Origin: DATDPY01 sp964395765
GTDB lineage: Bacteria > Bacteroidota > Bacteroidia > Cytophagales > Cyclobacteriaceae
Length of the DNA stretch: 17,213 nucleotides
NCBI GenBank assembly: GCA_964395765.1
Contig: CAYNCU010000082.1
Coordinates: 1-17,213 of the forward strand
Reading direction: 5' to 3'
The notes below the pieces were generated by a model, which saw only the letters and a list, made by a program, of their open reading frames with translations, was not told the origin of the DNA and searched no databases. Made by a program: the position numbers and the translations under genes. Shown one piece after another: positions 1 to 7,131 of the stretch. How positions within the stretch are numbered: position 1 is the first letter of the stretch; every line of letters starts with the position of its first letter.

Positions 1-626
1 CCCCAGATCGTAGCGACAGAACTGGAAGAACTGGAGAATATCGGGAGGATAGTTGATTCCTGCCTGCGAACGACCACAAAAGTGGAACCTCCATTATCTC
101 CATTACCGTATTCGATCTGGTTGGCAGTAAATTCAACAGCCACATTAGCGTTCATATATCCGGATTTGGATAACCGTACGAGGTCACGGCCGACTGTTAC
201 ATCGGTAAAGGTGACATAACCGTTGGCATCTGTATAACCCACGGTCCCGGTAGAGTCGGTTGTCATGGAAGAAGCAGCAGCTACAGACACCTTTACACTA
301 TCAAGCGGCTGACGGTTTTCCTGTACCTGGATTGTCCAGGACAGCAACAAACCGGCATCTCTCAATTGGTTTATCTGCGCCGAATCCTGCATTAAATACA
401 ATTGTTCAGTCAGCATGTTCTGTAAAACAGCGAGGGCTGAATCACTAGACCTAGCCAGTTGAGCCTGGTATAATATCTCATCCATCGTGTATTGATGATT
501 CTGTGCAGCCTGATCAGCCTGCATATTCAGGAAATCCTTTTCACTGAAATCATCTTTACAGGAATAAATGAGAAAAGTGGTTAAGAGCACCCCACTTAAT
601 AAATACAATAATTTAGATGTTTTCAT
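1..626 (-). CDS. Putative surface-exposed lipoprotein, partial (C-terminus off the left edge)
   Basis: The 208 visible codons run from an ATG at 626 to the window edge without a stop, so the C-terminus is missing. The N-terminus is a lipoprotein signal: two lysines or polar residues, a hydrophobic stretch (about residues 6-20) and Cys23 in the context IYSC. The residues after the cysteine are KDD, which resembles the K-(D/E)2 lipoprotein export signal known to send Bacteroidota lipoproteins to the cell surface. Residues 34-95 are Q/A/L-rich and probably helical. Residues 97-167 look like a carboxypeptidase-regulatory or bacterial Ig-like beta domain, with the pattern TDANGYVTF and a later KSGY. 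A run of six serines (198-203) follows and may be a linker. The gene lies 25 bases downstream of a PorT-like barrel gene on the same strand, so the two probably form one transcript. The substrate or partner is unknown. The coding call is solid; the function is not. Confidence 0.75.
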   Translation of the reverse strand, partial: MKTSKLLYLLSGVLLTTFLIYSCKDDFSEKDFLNMQADQAAQNHQYTMDEILYQAQLARSSDSALAVLQNMLTEQLYLMQDSAQINQLRDAGLLLSWTIQVQENRQPLDSVKVSVAAASSMTTDSTGTVGYTDANGYVTFTDVTVGRDLVRLSKSGYMNANVAVEFTANQIEYGNGDNGGSTFVVVRRQESTILPIFSSSSSSVATIW

Positions 627-651
627 GATTAATGAATTTATGATTTAAGGT

Positions 652-1401
652 TTAAAATCCGTAACTGAAATTTACACTGTAAGTATTCTGATATATTGAT
701 CCTCCGATAGCCGGTGTTTTGAACAGATTGAGGTCGTTAAGACCGATATTATTCCGTAAATCAATGGAAAATATCCTGCCATTGGAAAGGTTATAATCGA
801 GACCGAATCCTATGATTCCATCCACCATACTTTTCTGATAATCGGCTCCAACATTTTCAAGCTGATCACCGATAAGACTTTGTGATCCGTCATTGAAAGT
901 GAAGAGGACATCACTCCTTTGAAAGGCGGCTACGCAATACCCGTATGAAAATCCGACCATCGCCTTGGCTTTGACCGAACCTTCAAGGGATCCGAGGTTA
1001 AAAACCGCCATTACCGGTATCTGAATACTCTGAAAACTGACAGCACGATTCATATACCGTTCATAGAGTACATTCCCCCCGACATTGGTTAAATCGCGGG
1101 TATAATCATCTCTGCCGCCGCCCTGCATGATGTACAATAGCTCGGCCCTGACATCGAGCAGCGGAATAATATGATACTTGGCAAATCCACCCACAGTCCA
1201 ACCAATGGTCAGGCCGGTCTGGTTAAACTGGCTTAGGGTAGTTCCTACTTTAGCTCCGAACCGGAATGGTTTATCCGATGGAGCTCGCGTCGCCGCATTT
1301 CCTCCGGTATCGGATACCTGTCCGTAGACCTGGGTAATCCCTACCATTATAATGGCGACACTCATGGCGCTAATTAAGTAAACTAACTTAAAGAATCTCA
1401 T
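652..1401 (-). CDS. PorT-like outer-membrane beta-barrel protein
   Basis: This 249-residue protein has an N-terminal signal peptide: Arg/Lys near the start, a hydrophobic core at about 7-22, and likely cleavage around VYG-Q at 26-28. The mature part has alternating hydrophobic and polar strands, with the early pattern FGAKVGTTLSQF, then a GWTVGGFAKY segment and an acidic RAELLYIMQGG strand. It ends in an aromatic residue (YSVNFSYGF), as many outer-membrane barrels do. These features match the PorT / 'outer membrane protein beta-barrel' families common in Bacteroidota, which form small 8-10 strand barrels. Many are uncharacterised; the founding member PorT is tied to type IX secretion, but this assignment does not imply that role here. 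The gene is first in a probable two-gene unit with the lipoprotein at 1-626. No exact TAnnTTTG element was found upstream. Confidence 0.8.
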   Translation of the reverse strand: MRFFKLVYLISAMSVAIIMVGITQVYGQVSDTGGNAATRAPSDKPFRFGAKVGTTLSQFNQTGLTIGWTVGGFAKYHIIPLLDVRAELLYIMQGGGRDDYTRDLTNVGGNVLYERYMNRAVSFQSIQIPVMAVFNLGSLEGSVKAKAMVGFSYGYCVAAFQRSDVLFTFNDGSQSLIGDQLENVGADYQKSMVDGIIGFGLDYNLSNGRIFSIDLRNNIGLNDLNLFKTPAIGGSIYQNTYSVNFSYGF

Positions 1402-1753
1402 ATGAGTTTGTTTAAAATATAGTGTTATTGGTTTATTGAATCAGGGTATTAGTTCATTTAATTCGAACAAAAATTATTTCAATGCCTGGTCTATAAAATC
1501 TTTATCTCTAAAAGATATTTACTGCTCAACAGAGCGCAATATAAAAATGCTATTATATTAAAGCAACAATTAATTTGATTTTTTTAAGGGGATTTAAATT
1601 AATTTTCGAATGATTTTCCGCATATAAATTTAATCTTTGTGTAATTTAACATTTGCAGCATAATATTCTGAAATATTATAAAATAGTTAAATAAAATTTT
1701 ATTAATTTTAAATTATTAACTAATAATAAAAATTTTATACTGAAATGATAAAT

Positions 1754-1779
1754 ACAAATATTTCTGAATAAATATTTGT
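1754..1779. repeat. Perfect 10-bp AT-rich inverted repeat
   Basis: The arm ACAAATATTT at 1754-1763 is the exact reverse complement of AAATATTTGT at 1770-1779, with a 6-base spacer CTGAAT. It sits inside the AT-rich gap about 350 bases upstream of the PorT-like gene. It could be a regulator binding site or a weak hairpin. AT-rich DNA produces such repeats by chance more often than mixed sequence, so function is not established. Confidence 0.5.
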
Positions 1780-1823
1780 TATTTTAAATATTAAAAGTAT
1801 AGAACATGGAATACTTGCTGGTC

Positions 1824-1849
1824 AAAAAAATTCTCTATGACTCGAGAAT
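1824..1849 (-). terminator. Possible weak intrinsic terminator after the nuo/PurF-like transcript
   Basis: Read on the minus strand, ATTCTC (1849-1844) pairs with GAGAAT (1835-1830) around an 8-base loop. A run of seven T follows (1830-1824; the first T is also the last stem base). The hairpin lies about 120 bases past the stop of the PurF-like gene, where the long minus-strand transcript should end. The stem has only 6 pairs and few G-C pairs, so it would be weak. Confidence 0.4.
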
Positions 1850-1871
1850 AAAATCCCTAGTCAATGAGTAG

Positions 1872-1904
1872 ACTGCGTACATTGATCAGCCTGTTTTACG
1901 CAGT
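1872..1904 (-). other. Hairpin downstream of the PurF-like gene
   Basis: ACTGCGTA at 1872-1879 is the exact reverse complement of TACGCAGT at 1897-1904, giving an 8-bp stem with a 17-base loop. It lies 64 bases past the stop codon of the PurF-like gene. No T-run follows on the minus strand, so it is not a classic intrinsic terminator. It may protect the 3' end of the transcript or act with the hairpin at 1824-1849. Confidence 0.35.
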
Positions 1905-1968
1905 TAAATGCAATTAGAAATAATGCGTGAGGAGATCAATGAAAAGTAAATTTCCGCTATAGAATGAA

Positions 1969-3855
1969 TTAATAGGCCCTAACCACCAGGCCTTCCATAA
2001 AATTAATAAATGCCTTATTTACTACCTTATTCCCTCCCGGGGTTGGGTAATTTCCAGTAAAATACCAGTCTCCAAGGTGATGGGGACATGCTTTATGAAG
2101 GTTTTCAACCGTCTGGTATATTATCTCAACTTCTGCACGCATCCCCTTAGGGGTCACGATTTCGGCTATTTTACGGCTTAGTTCATCTTCACTAAAGTGA
2201 TCATATAAATCTTTAACATAATTAGGCACTATGGGAATTTCAACACTTGCCTTCGCCTTCTCATAGGTTTCATCCAATAGATATTCCATATCCCGTTCCT
2301 TTAATAAGGCGATCAGGGCCCTGAAAGCAACAAAATCTACCATTTTTGACATATCTATACCATAACAATCCGGGTAACGGATCTGGGGAGCAGAGGAGAC
2401 GATCACGATCTTCTTGGGTTCGATCTTGTCGAGAAGGGTAAGAATAATCTTTTCCAGGGTTGTACCCCTAACGATTGAATCATCGAGGATAACAATGGTA
2501 TCCTTTCCCTTCCTGACGACTTCATATGTAGTATCGTAAACATGCCCCACAAGTTCGCTCCGGTGTTCATCATCCGTGATGAAGGTACGTATCTTAACAT
2601 CTTTGGTCACCAGCTTTTCTACACGAAGCCTGAAGGAAAGAAGCTCTTCAATGGAATCGAGATGAGGTTTGTTTTCCAGGATCACATCTTTCCGTTTGGA
2701 CACCAGATATTCCTCCAGGGAGGAAAGAAGGCCCAGGAAAGCTGTTTCGGCGGTATTGGGTATATAAGATAATACTGTGTTTTTTAAATCGAAATTTATG
2801 GATTTCAGGATCTGGGGTAATAATAATTTCCCCAGCATTTTCCTTTCATTGTATATATCCGGGTCTGTTCCCCGGCTGAAATAGATCCTTTCGAAACTGC
2901 AGGATTTCTTTTCTCCCGGGTCCTTAAATTTCGAAACACTGAATTTGGCATCCTTCGATATGATTACGGCATGTCCGGGAGGGATTTCATAAATATCCTT
3001 ATAATCGACATTGAAAGCCGTTTTGATCGGTGGTTTTTCCGAAGCCACAACGATCACTTCGTCATCGGCATAAAAATAGGCAGGCCTGATCCCATTGGGA
3101 TCGCGGGCCACAAATGCGGCCCCATGCCCTACCAGTCCGGCCATGGTATAACCGCCGTCAAAATCCTTGCAGGACCTTTCCAGCACCCTTGCGAGATCAA
3201 GTTCGGATTCAATAAGTTCTGAAATATCCTGGTTAGTAAAATTATCCTTATATTTTTCAAAGATCACCTGGTTCTCCTGGTCAAGAAAATGACCTATTTT
3301 TTCCATAACCGTAACAGTATCAACCTTTTCCCTGGGATGCTGGCCCAGGCTGACCAGTTTATCGAAAAGATCGTCAACATTGGTCATATTGAAATTTCCG
3401 GCTATCACGAGGTTCCTGCTTCGCCAGTTATTCTGTCGGATCATGGGGTGGACACTATCCAGATTATTATCCCCATGGGTGCCGTACCGGAGGTGCCCAA
3501 GCCACAACTCGCCTGAAAACGGAACATGTTCCTTCAGCCATTGTGCATCATAATAGTACTGCGGCTTGTTTTTAAGGACTTTCCTGAATTTTTTGGTTAC
3601 TTTCTGGAAGATATCGCCGATCGGCTGTTCCGTAATGGAACGATATCGGCTAATATACTGTGAACCGGGTTTTACATTGATTTTTATGTTAGCCACTCCA
3701 GCCCCATCCTGGCCCCGGTTGTGTTGTTTTTCCATCAGGAGATAGAGCTTATTGACCGCGTAGGTGGGAGTTCCGTATTTTTCGATATAAAACTGCAGAG
3801 GTTTTCTTAACCTGATCAGGGCTATTCCGCACTCATGTTTGATTATATCACTCAT
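1969..3855 (-). CDS. Amidophosphoribosyltransferase-like protein (divergent PurF paralog)
   Basis: This 628-residue protein has the PurF architecture: an N-terminal class II glutamine amidotransferase (Ntn) domain followed by a phosphoribosyltransferase domain. An 8-residue propeptide would precede Cys9 (CGIALI), the expected catalytic nucleophile. Other family landmarks are NRGQDGAG (46-53), GHLRYGTHG (120-128), RDPNGIRP (251-258), CSFERIYF (319-326), RTFI (423-426), the PRPP loop VILDDSIVRGTT (455-466) and YGID (498-501). Canonical PurF makes 5-phosphoribosylamine in the first step of purine synthesis. This protein is roughly 130-150 residues longer than usual, partly from an insertion at about 365-420. 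The usual oxyanion-hole Asn-Gly is Asn154-Phe155, and the Cys positions that bind a 4Fe-4S cluster in the Bacillus enzyme are only partly kept (Cys319 aligns; Cys497 and Cys590 are nearby but shifted). A long PurF paralog with a separate normal purF is typical of Bacteroidota, so the true activity is uncertain. The ATG overlaps the nuoN stop as ATGA. Confidence 0.85.
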   Translation of the reverse strand: MSDIIKHECGIALIRLRKPLQFYIEKYGTPTYAVNKLYLLMEKQHNRGQDGAGVANIKINVKPGSQYISRYRSITEQPIGDIFQKVTKKFRKVLKNKPQYYYDAQWLKEHVPFSGELWLGHLRYGTHGDNNLDSVHPMIRQNNWRSRNLVIAGNFNMTNVDDLFDKLVSLGQHPREKVDTVTVMEKIGHFLDQENQVIFEKYKDNFTNQDISELIESELDLARVLERSCKDFDGGYTMAGLVGHGAAFVARDPNGIRPAYFYADDEVIVVASEKPPIKTAFNVDYKDIYEIPPGHAVIISKDAKFSVSKFKDPGEKKSCSFERIYFSRGTDPDIYNERKMLGKLLLPQILKSINFDLKNTVLSYIPNTAETAFLGLLSSLEEYLVSKRKDVILENKPHLDSIEELLSFRLRVEKLVTKDVKIRTFITDDEHRSELVGHVYDTTYEVVRKGKDTIVILDDSIVRGTTLEKIILTLLDKIEPKKIVIVSSAPQIRYPDCYGIDMSKMVDFVAFRALIALLKERDMEYLLDETYEKAKASVEIPIVPNYVKDLYDHFSEDELSRKIAEIVTPKGMRAEVEIIYQTVENLHKACPHHLGDWYFTGNYPTPGGNKVVNKAFINFMEGLVVRAY

Positions 3856-5372
3856 TGGGTCATTCCCCGGTAGACAAAGGTAAAACTATTCATCAAATGA
3901 ACCAACCCATCAGGCTTAATGAAAACAATAAATATCAGCAAGGCCAGGAAAATCCCAAGTCCTAGATATACGGGCCTGTGTAGCCGGCTTGCCTTTAATT
4001 CCCCTTCCTCTCTGAAAGCCATATAATATGGTATTTTCAAATAATAAAAAACGGAAATCAGTGTATTCACAACCCCCAATATCACCAGCCAAAGAAGGAT
4101 TTGATTCCCTCCCGTTGAAAATGCATTCCATGCCGAAGAGAATAACATAAATTTTGATGTAAATCCACCGGTCGGAGGGATCCCGATCAGGGAAACAAAA
4201 CCAATGACCAGTAAGCCGGCATAACGCGGGGAATTCCTGAATTGACCTTGATAGTCTTTCATGGAACTTCCCCCGATAACAGGGATGTACATTTCAATGA
4301 GCATGAAGACCAGAAAATTCATCAGTAAAAAGACGACGGCATGAAAAATAACGGATTGCAATCCCCAACTGGTAAGGGCCAGCACCCCGATCATAAGATA
4401 CCCCGAATGCGCGATGGATGAATATCCCATCATTCGTTTGGCGTCTTTCTGGTTTAAGGCCGCCAGGTTCCCAATGAACATCGTAACAATAGCGATACCT
4501 CCGAAGATCCATTGCCAGTCGGTACTGCCATGAATAAGATTTAACTGATAAAAAGTTCTGGTAAATATTACCAGTCCGGCCAGTTTGGGAACCACTGAAA
4601 AAAAAGCAATCAGCGGAACGGGAGCTCCTTCATAAATATCGGGAGTCCAAATATGAAAAGGGACAACCGCCATTTTAAACAAGAAGCCGGAAACCAATAG
4701 TAAAATTGCAACCAACCTGGGGAATTCAGGAATATTACTTAAACGGGAAATAAAATCCGGGGATAAAATATCAAGATTCTGCGTAAATCCGTAGAGGAGT
4801 GAAATTCCATACAGCATGATCGCGCTCGAAACCGCACCGAATAAAATATATTTAATGCCCGACTCAATGCTTTTCCTGTTAAAGTCAAATAAGGTAAGCA
4901 TATAGGAGGATACTGAAACCATCTCAATCGAAAGATAAATCATGAGAAGGTTAGTCGACATGACCATAAACATGGAACCGAGCAGGATGGCAAGAAAAAT
5001 TATATAATATTCGGTTTGCGATTTATGATTCCTGTACGACGTATTGAGCACCGATAAGGCGGTGAATAATAGTCCCGCAAGGAGGAATATTTTTTTAAAT
5101 ATCAGCGAAAGACTATCAAGGTGCAGAAAACCTGAAAAGAAATTCACGGATTTTTTATCGATTATTAATCCGGTTTGCAAAGTGAGGCAGAAGCCGGCAA
5201 TGATTATTCCGGCTGCAACGATCAGGGGAATGAAAATCTTTTTCGGAGTATTTTTAAGTACTAGTTCGACTAAGATGAGGAGGAGAATAAGTGATGCAAT
5301 GACAATCTCCGGATAGATAACTCCTATACTCCGGCTTACCTGTTGTATAATATCTGATATTCCCTGGTTCAA
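3852..5372 (-). CDS. nuoN: NADH-quinone oxidoreductase subunit N
   Basis: This 506-residue, highly hydrophobic protein is one of the three antiporter-like proton-pumping subunits of complex I. It has about 14 membrane helices. Conserved charged residues of the pumping path are visible: Glu150 in the SIEMVSVSSY helix, Lys233 before VVPFH, and Lys263 in VVPKLAG. The hallmark FHIWTPDIYEGAP (239-251) is intact. The start is TTG at 5372: an in-frame TAA lies just upstream (5381-5379), and the next in-frame Met is at about residue 135, inside the conserved helices, so no ATG start is possible. The gene begins 9 bases after the nuoM stop and ends in an ATGA overlap with the PurF-like gene. Length fits the family. 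Confidence 0.95.
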   Translation of the reverse strand: MNQGISDIIQQVSRSIGVIYPEIVIASLILLLILVELVLKNTPKKIFIPLIVAAGIIIAGFCLTLQTGLIIDKKSVNFFSGFLHLDSLSLIFKKIFLLAGLLFTALSVLNTSYRNHKSQTEYYIIFLAILLGSMFMVMSTNLLMIYLSIEMVSVSSYMLTLFDFNRKSIESGIKYILFGAVSSAIMLYGISLLYGFTQNLDILSPDFISRLSNIPEFPRLVAILLLVSGFLFKMAVVPFHIWTPDIYEGAPVPLIAFFSVVPKLAGLVIFTRTFYQLNLIHGSTDWQWIFGGIAIVTMFIGNLAALNQKDAKRMMGYSSIAHSGYLMIGVLALTSWGLQSVIFHAVVFLLMNFLVFMLIEMYIPVIGGSSMKDYQGQFRNSPRYAGLLVIGFVSLIGIPPTGGFTSKFMLFSSAWNAFSTGGNQILLWLVILGVVNTLISVFYYLKIPYYMAFREEGELKASRLHRPVYLGLGIFLALLIFIVFIKPDGLVHLMNSFTFVYRGMTQ

Positions 5373-5381
5373 TTCCGATTA

Positions 5382-7121
5382 TTAAAAACCACTGATCAAA
5401 TGAAGATTATTCAACCCCGTGCGGTAAAGATCATTGACTATTATTACTACTGAATTTTCCGTTAATGACGTCACCAGGGATGGAAATATCCCGATAGCGA
5501 GCGTTATGGTAATCAGGGGCAGAAACATAAATCGTTCCCGGGTATCCAGGTCTTTCATTTTTATTTCCCATTCAGGATACCGGAGCCAGTATTGACCGAA
5601 AAACATTCTTTGTAACGTCCATAAGAAGTAGCTGGCACCGAGTAATATGCCTGCCGTTGCCGTTATCGGAATCCAGCGGGGGACCAATTGGTTCACCACA
5701 TAAGAGTTGAAGGACCCCAGGAATACGAATAATTCACCGATAAATCCCGACAATCCGGGTAAACCGAGAGAAGCAAAAAATGCAACAACAACCACCGCGG
5801 TAAACTGTGGTATCCTGCCGGCCAGCCCGCTGTAATTTTCAATCATGCGGTCTTCAGTACGGTCATAAATAAATCCGGCGATCAGGAACAGCATGGAAGC
5901 AAGGATTCCATGACTCACCATCTGGAATACAGCCCCATTGATGCCTTCGACTGTGAACGATGCGAGGCCCAGCATGACAAAACCCATATGTGACACGGAA
6001 GAATAAGCTATCATTTTTTTAAGGTCTTTCATGGCGAGTGCATTATAGGCGCCGTAAATGATCGAGATAAGCCCTAAGACTGCAATTAAATATGAAAAAT
6101 GTATGCCTCCTTCCGGGAAAATACCATAACCAATCCGGATAATTCCGTATGCTCCCGTTTTAAGTAGAATTCCCGCGAGAATTATGGATATTGGCGTCGG
6201 GGCTTCCACATGGGCATCCGGCAGCCAGGTATGCAATGGGACACTTGGAAGTTTGATGGCAAATCCGATAAGCAGCAAAAGGAAGGCAAGTAATCTTGGT
6301 GATATCCCCATTATCTTTCCCTTATTTAAAACATTCAAAATGCTGCCAGGAAGATAATTACCGGGATCCATCATCGTGATCATATTAAATCCCCTCACAA
6401 TTTTATCCTGGCCGATCGCGCCGGAGTTGACCTTATCCCTTACAAGCTGTAATTGTTCACTGGAAACCTGCTGGCCGGAAGAAAATAGTCCTGCGTTTAT
6501 ACCGGTTTCCAGAGGATCATAGGCGGAAATATAAAGACTGATCATCACGATAAAAACGAGAACCGATCCGAGTAAGGTATATAGGAAGAATTTTATGGCT
6601 GCATATTCGCTTTTAGGTCCTCCCCATATCCCGATCAGGAAGTACATCGGGAGCAGCATGAATTCGAAAAATATATAAAAAAGGAAGAAATCCAGGGCCA
6701 TGAAACAGCCCATGACCGAAGCGCTCAGCATCAGAAAGAGCAGGCTATAACCCTTTACTTTTTTATGAATGGACCAGGAGGAAACCGATGCTATGAATAT
6801 GACCAGGGCACTCATCAGGATCAGGGGCATACTTACCCCATCAAGGCCCAGGAAATAATCGATTTTAAGGATTCCTGCATTCCCGAGATTCATATGTATC
6901 CAGTGCGCTTTTTCCACAAGTTGAAAAGCACTTTCATTATTTATTCCGCCCGGTGCCCCCGCGCCTGTTTTGAATTCCAGCAAACCCATTACCGAAAAAA
7001 TTAACTGCAGGCCTGATGAGATCACCAGCATGAGATGAAATACTTTATTCTTACCTGCCGGTACAAACAAAAGGATCAGCAAAAACAGGATCGGAATAAA
7101 AATAATAAAGGATAAAATCAT
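5382..7121 (-). CDS. nuoM: NADH-quinone oxidoreductase subunit M
   Basis: This 579-residue polytopic protein is the central antiporter-like proton-pumping subunit. It keeps Glu153 in IFFEFMLLPMYFLIGIWGG, Lys290 in FAIKLPSVPLHTWLPDAH, Lys321 in AGILLKTGAYG, and the KDLKKMIAYSSVSHMG segment of the discontinuous helix. It is about 70 residues longer than the Escherichia coli protein. Most of the extra length is a soluble loop at about 200-275 between two membrane segments, rich in polar residues. The ATG at 7121 is 10 bases after the nuoL stop, and the stop is 9 bases before nuoN. Identity is certain from the motifs and gene order. Confidence 0.96.
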   Translation of the reverse strand: MILSFIIFIPILFLLILLFVPAGKNKVFHLMLVISSGLQLIFSVMGLLEFKTGAGAPGGINNESAFQLVEKAHWIHMNLGNAGILKIDYFLGLDGVSMPLILMSALVIFIASVSSWSIHKKVKGYSLLFLMLSASVMGCFMALDFFLFYIFFEFMLLPMYFLIGIWGGPKSEYAAIKFFLYTLLGSVLVFIVMISLYISAYDPLETGINAGLFSSGQQVSSEQLQLVRDKVNSGAIGQDKIVRGFNMITMMDPGNYLPGSILNVLNKGKIMGISPRLLAFLLLLIGFAIKLPSVPLHTWLPDAHVEAPTPISIILAGILLKTGAYGIIRIGYGIFPEGGIHFSYLIAVLGLISIIYGAYNALAMKDLKKMIAYSSVSHMGFVMLGLASFTVEGINGAVFQMVSHGILASMLFLIAGFIYDRTEDRMIENYSGLAGRIPQFTAVVVVAFFASLGLPGLSGFIGELFVFLGSFNSYVVNQLVPRWIPITATAGILLGASYFLWTLQRMFFGQYWLRYPEWEIKMKDLDTRERFMFLPLITITLAIGIFPSLVTSLTENSVVIIVNDLYRTGLNNLHLISGF

Positions 7122-7131
7122 AGTTTATGCC

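Larger units (their letters stand above)
1402..1968. other. AT-rich intergenic region with no convincing gene
   Basis: This 567-base gap separates the 3' end of the PurF-like gene from the start of the PorT-like gene, both on the minus strand. It is much more AT-rich than the flanking genes, especially 1550-1800. It contains a perfect AT palindrome (1754-1779), a possible minus-strand terminator (1824-1849) and a second hairpin (1872-1904). It should also hold the promoter of the PorT-like gene, but no exact TAnnTTTG was found on the minus strand. The nearest near-match is AATTTTTG at 1475-1468. No tRNA-like fold and no coding frame of useful length was seen. Confidence 0.6.

Noticed and set aside
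1806..1871. 21-codon plus-strand frame in the AT-rich gap
   Set aside because: Too short, no ribosome-binding site or close promoter, and it overlaps the terminator-like hairpin.
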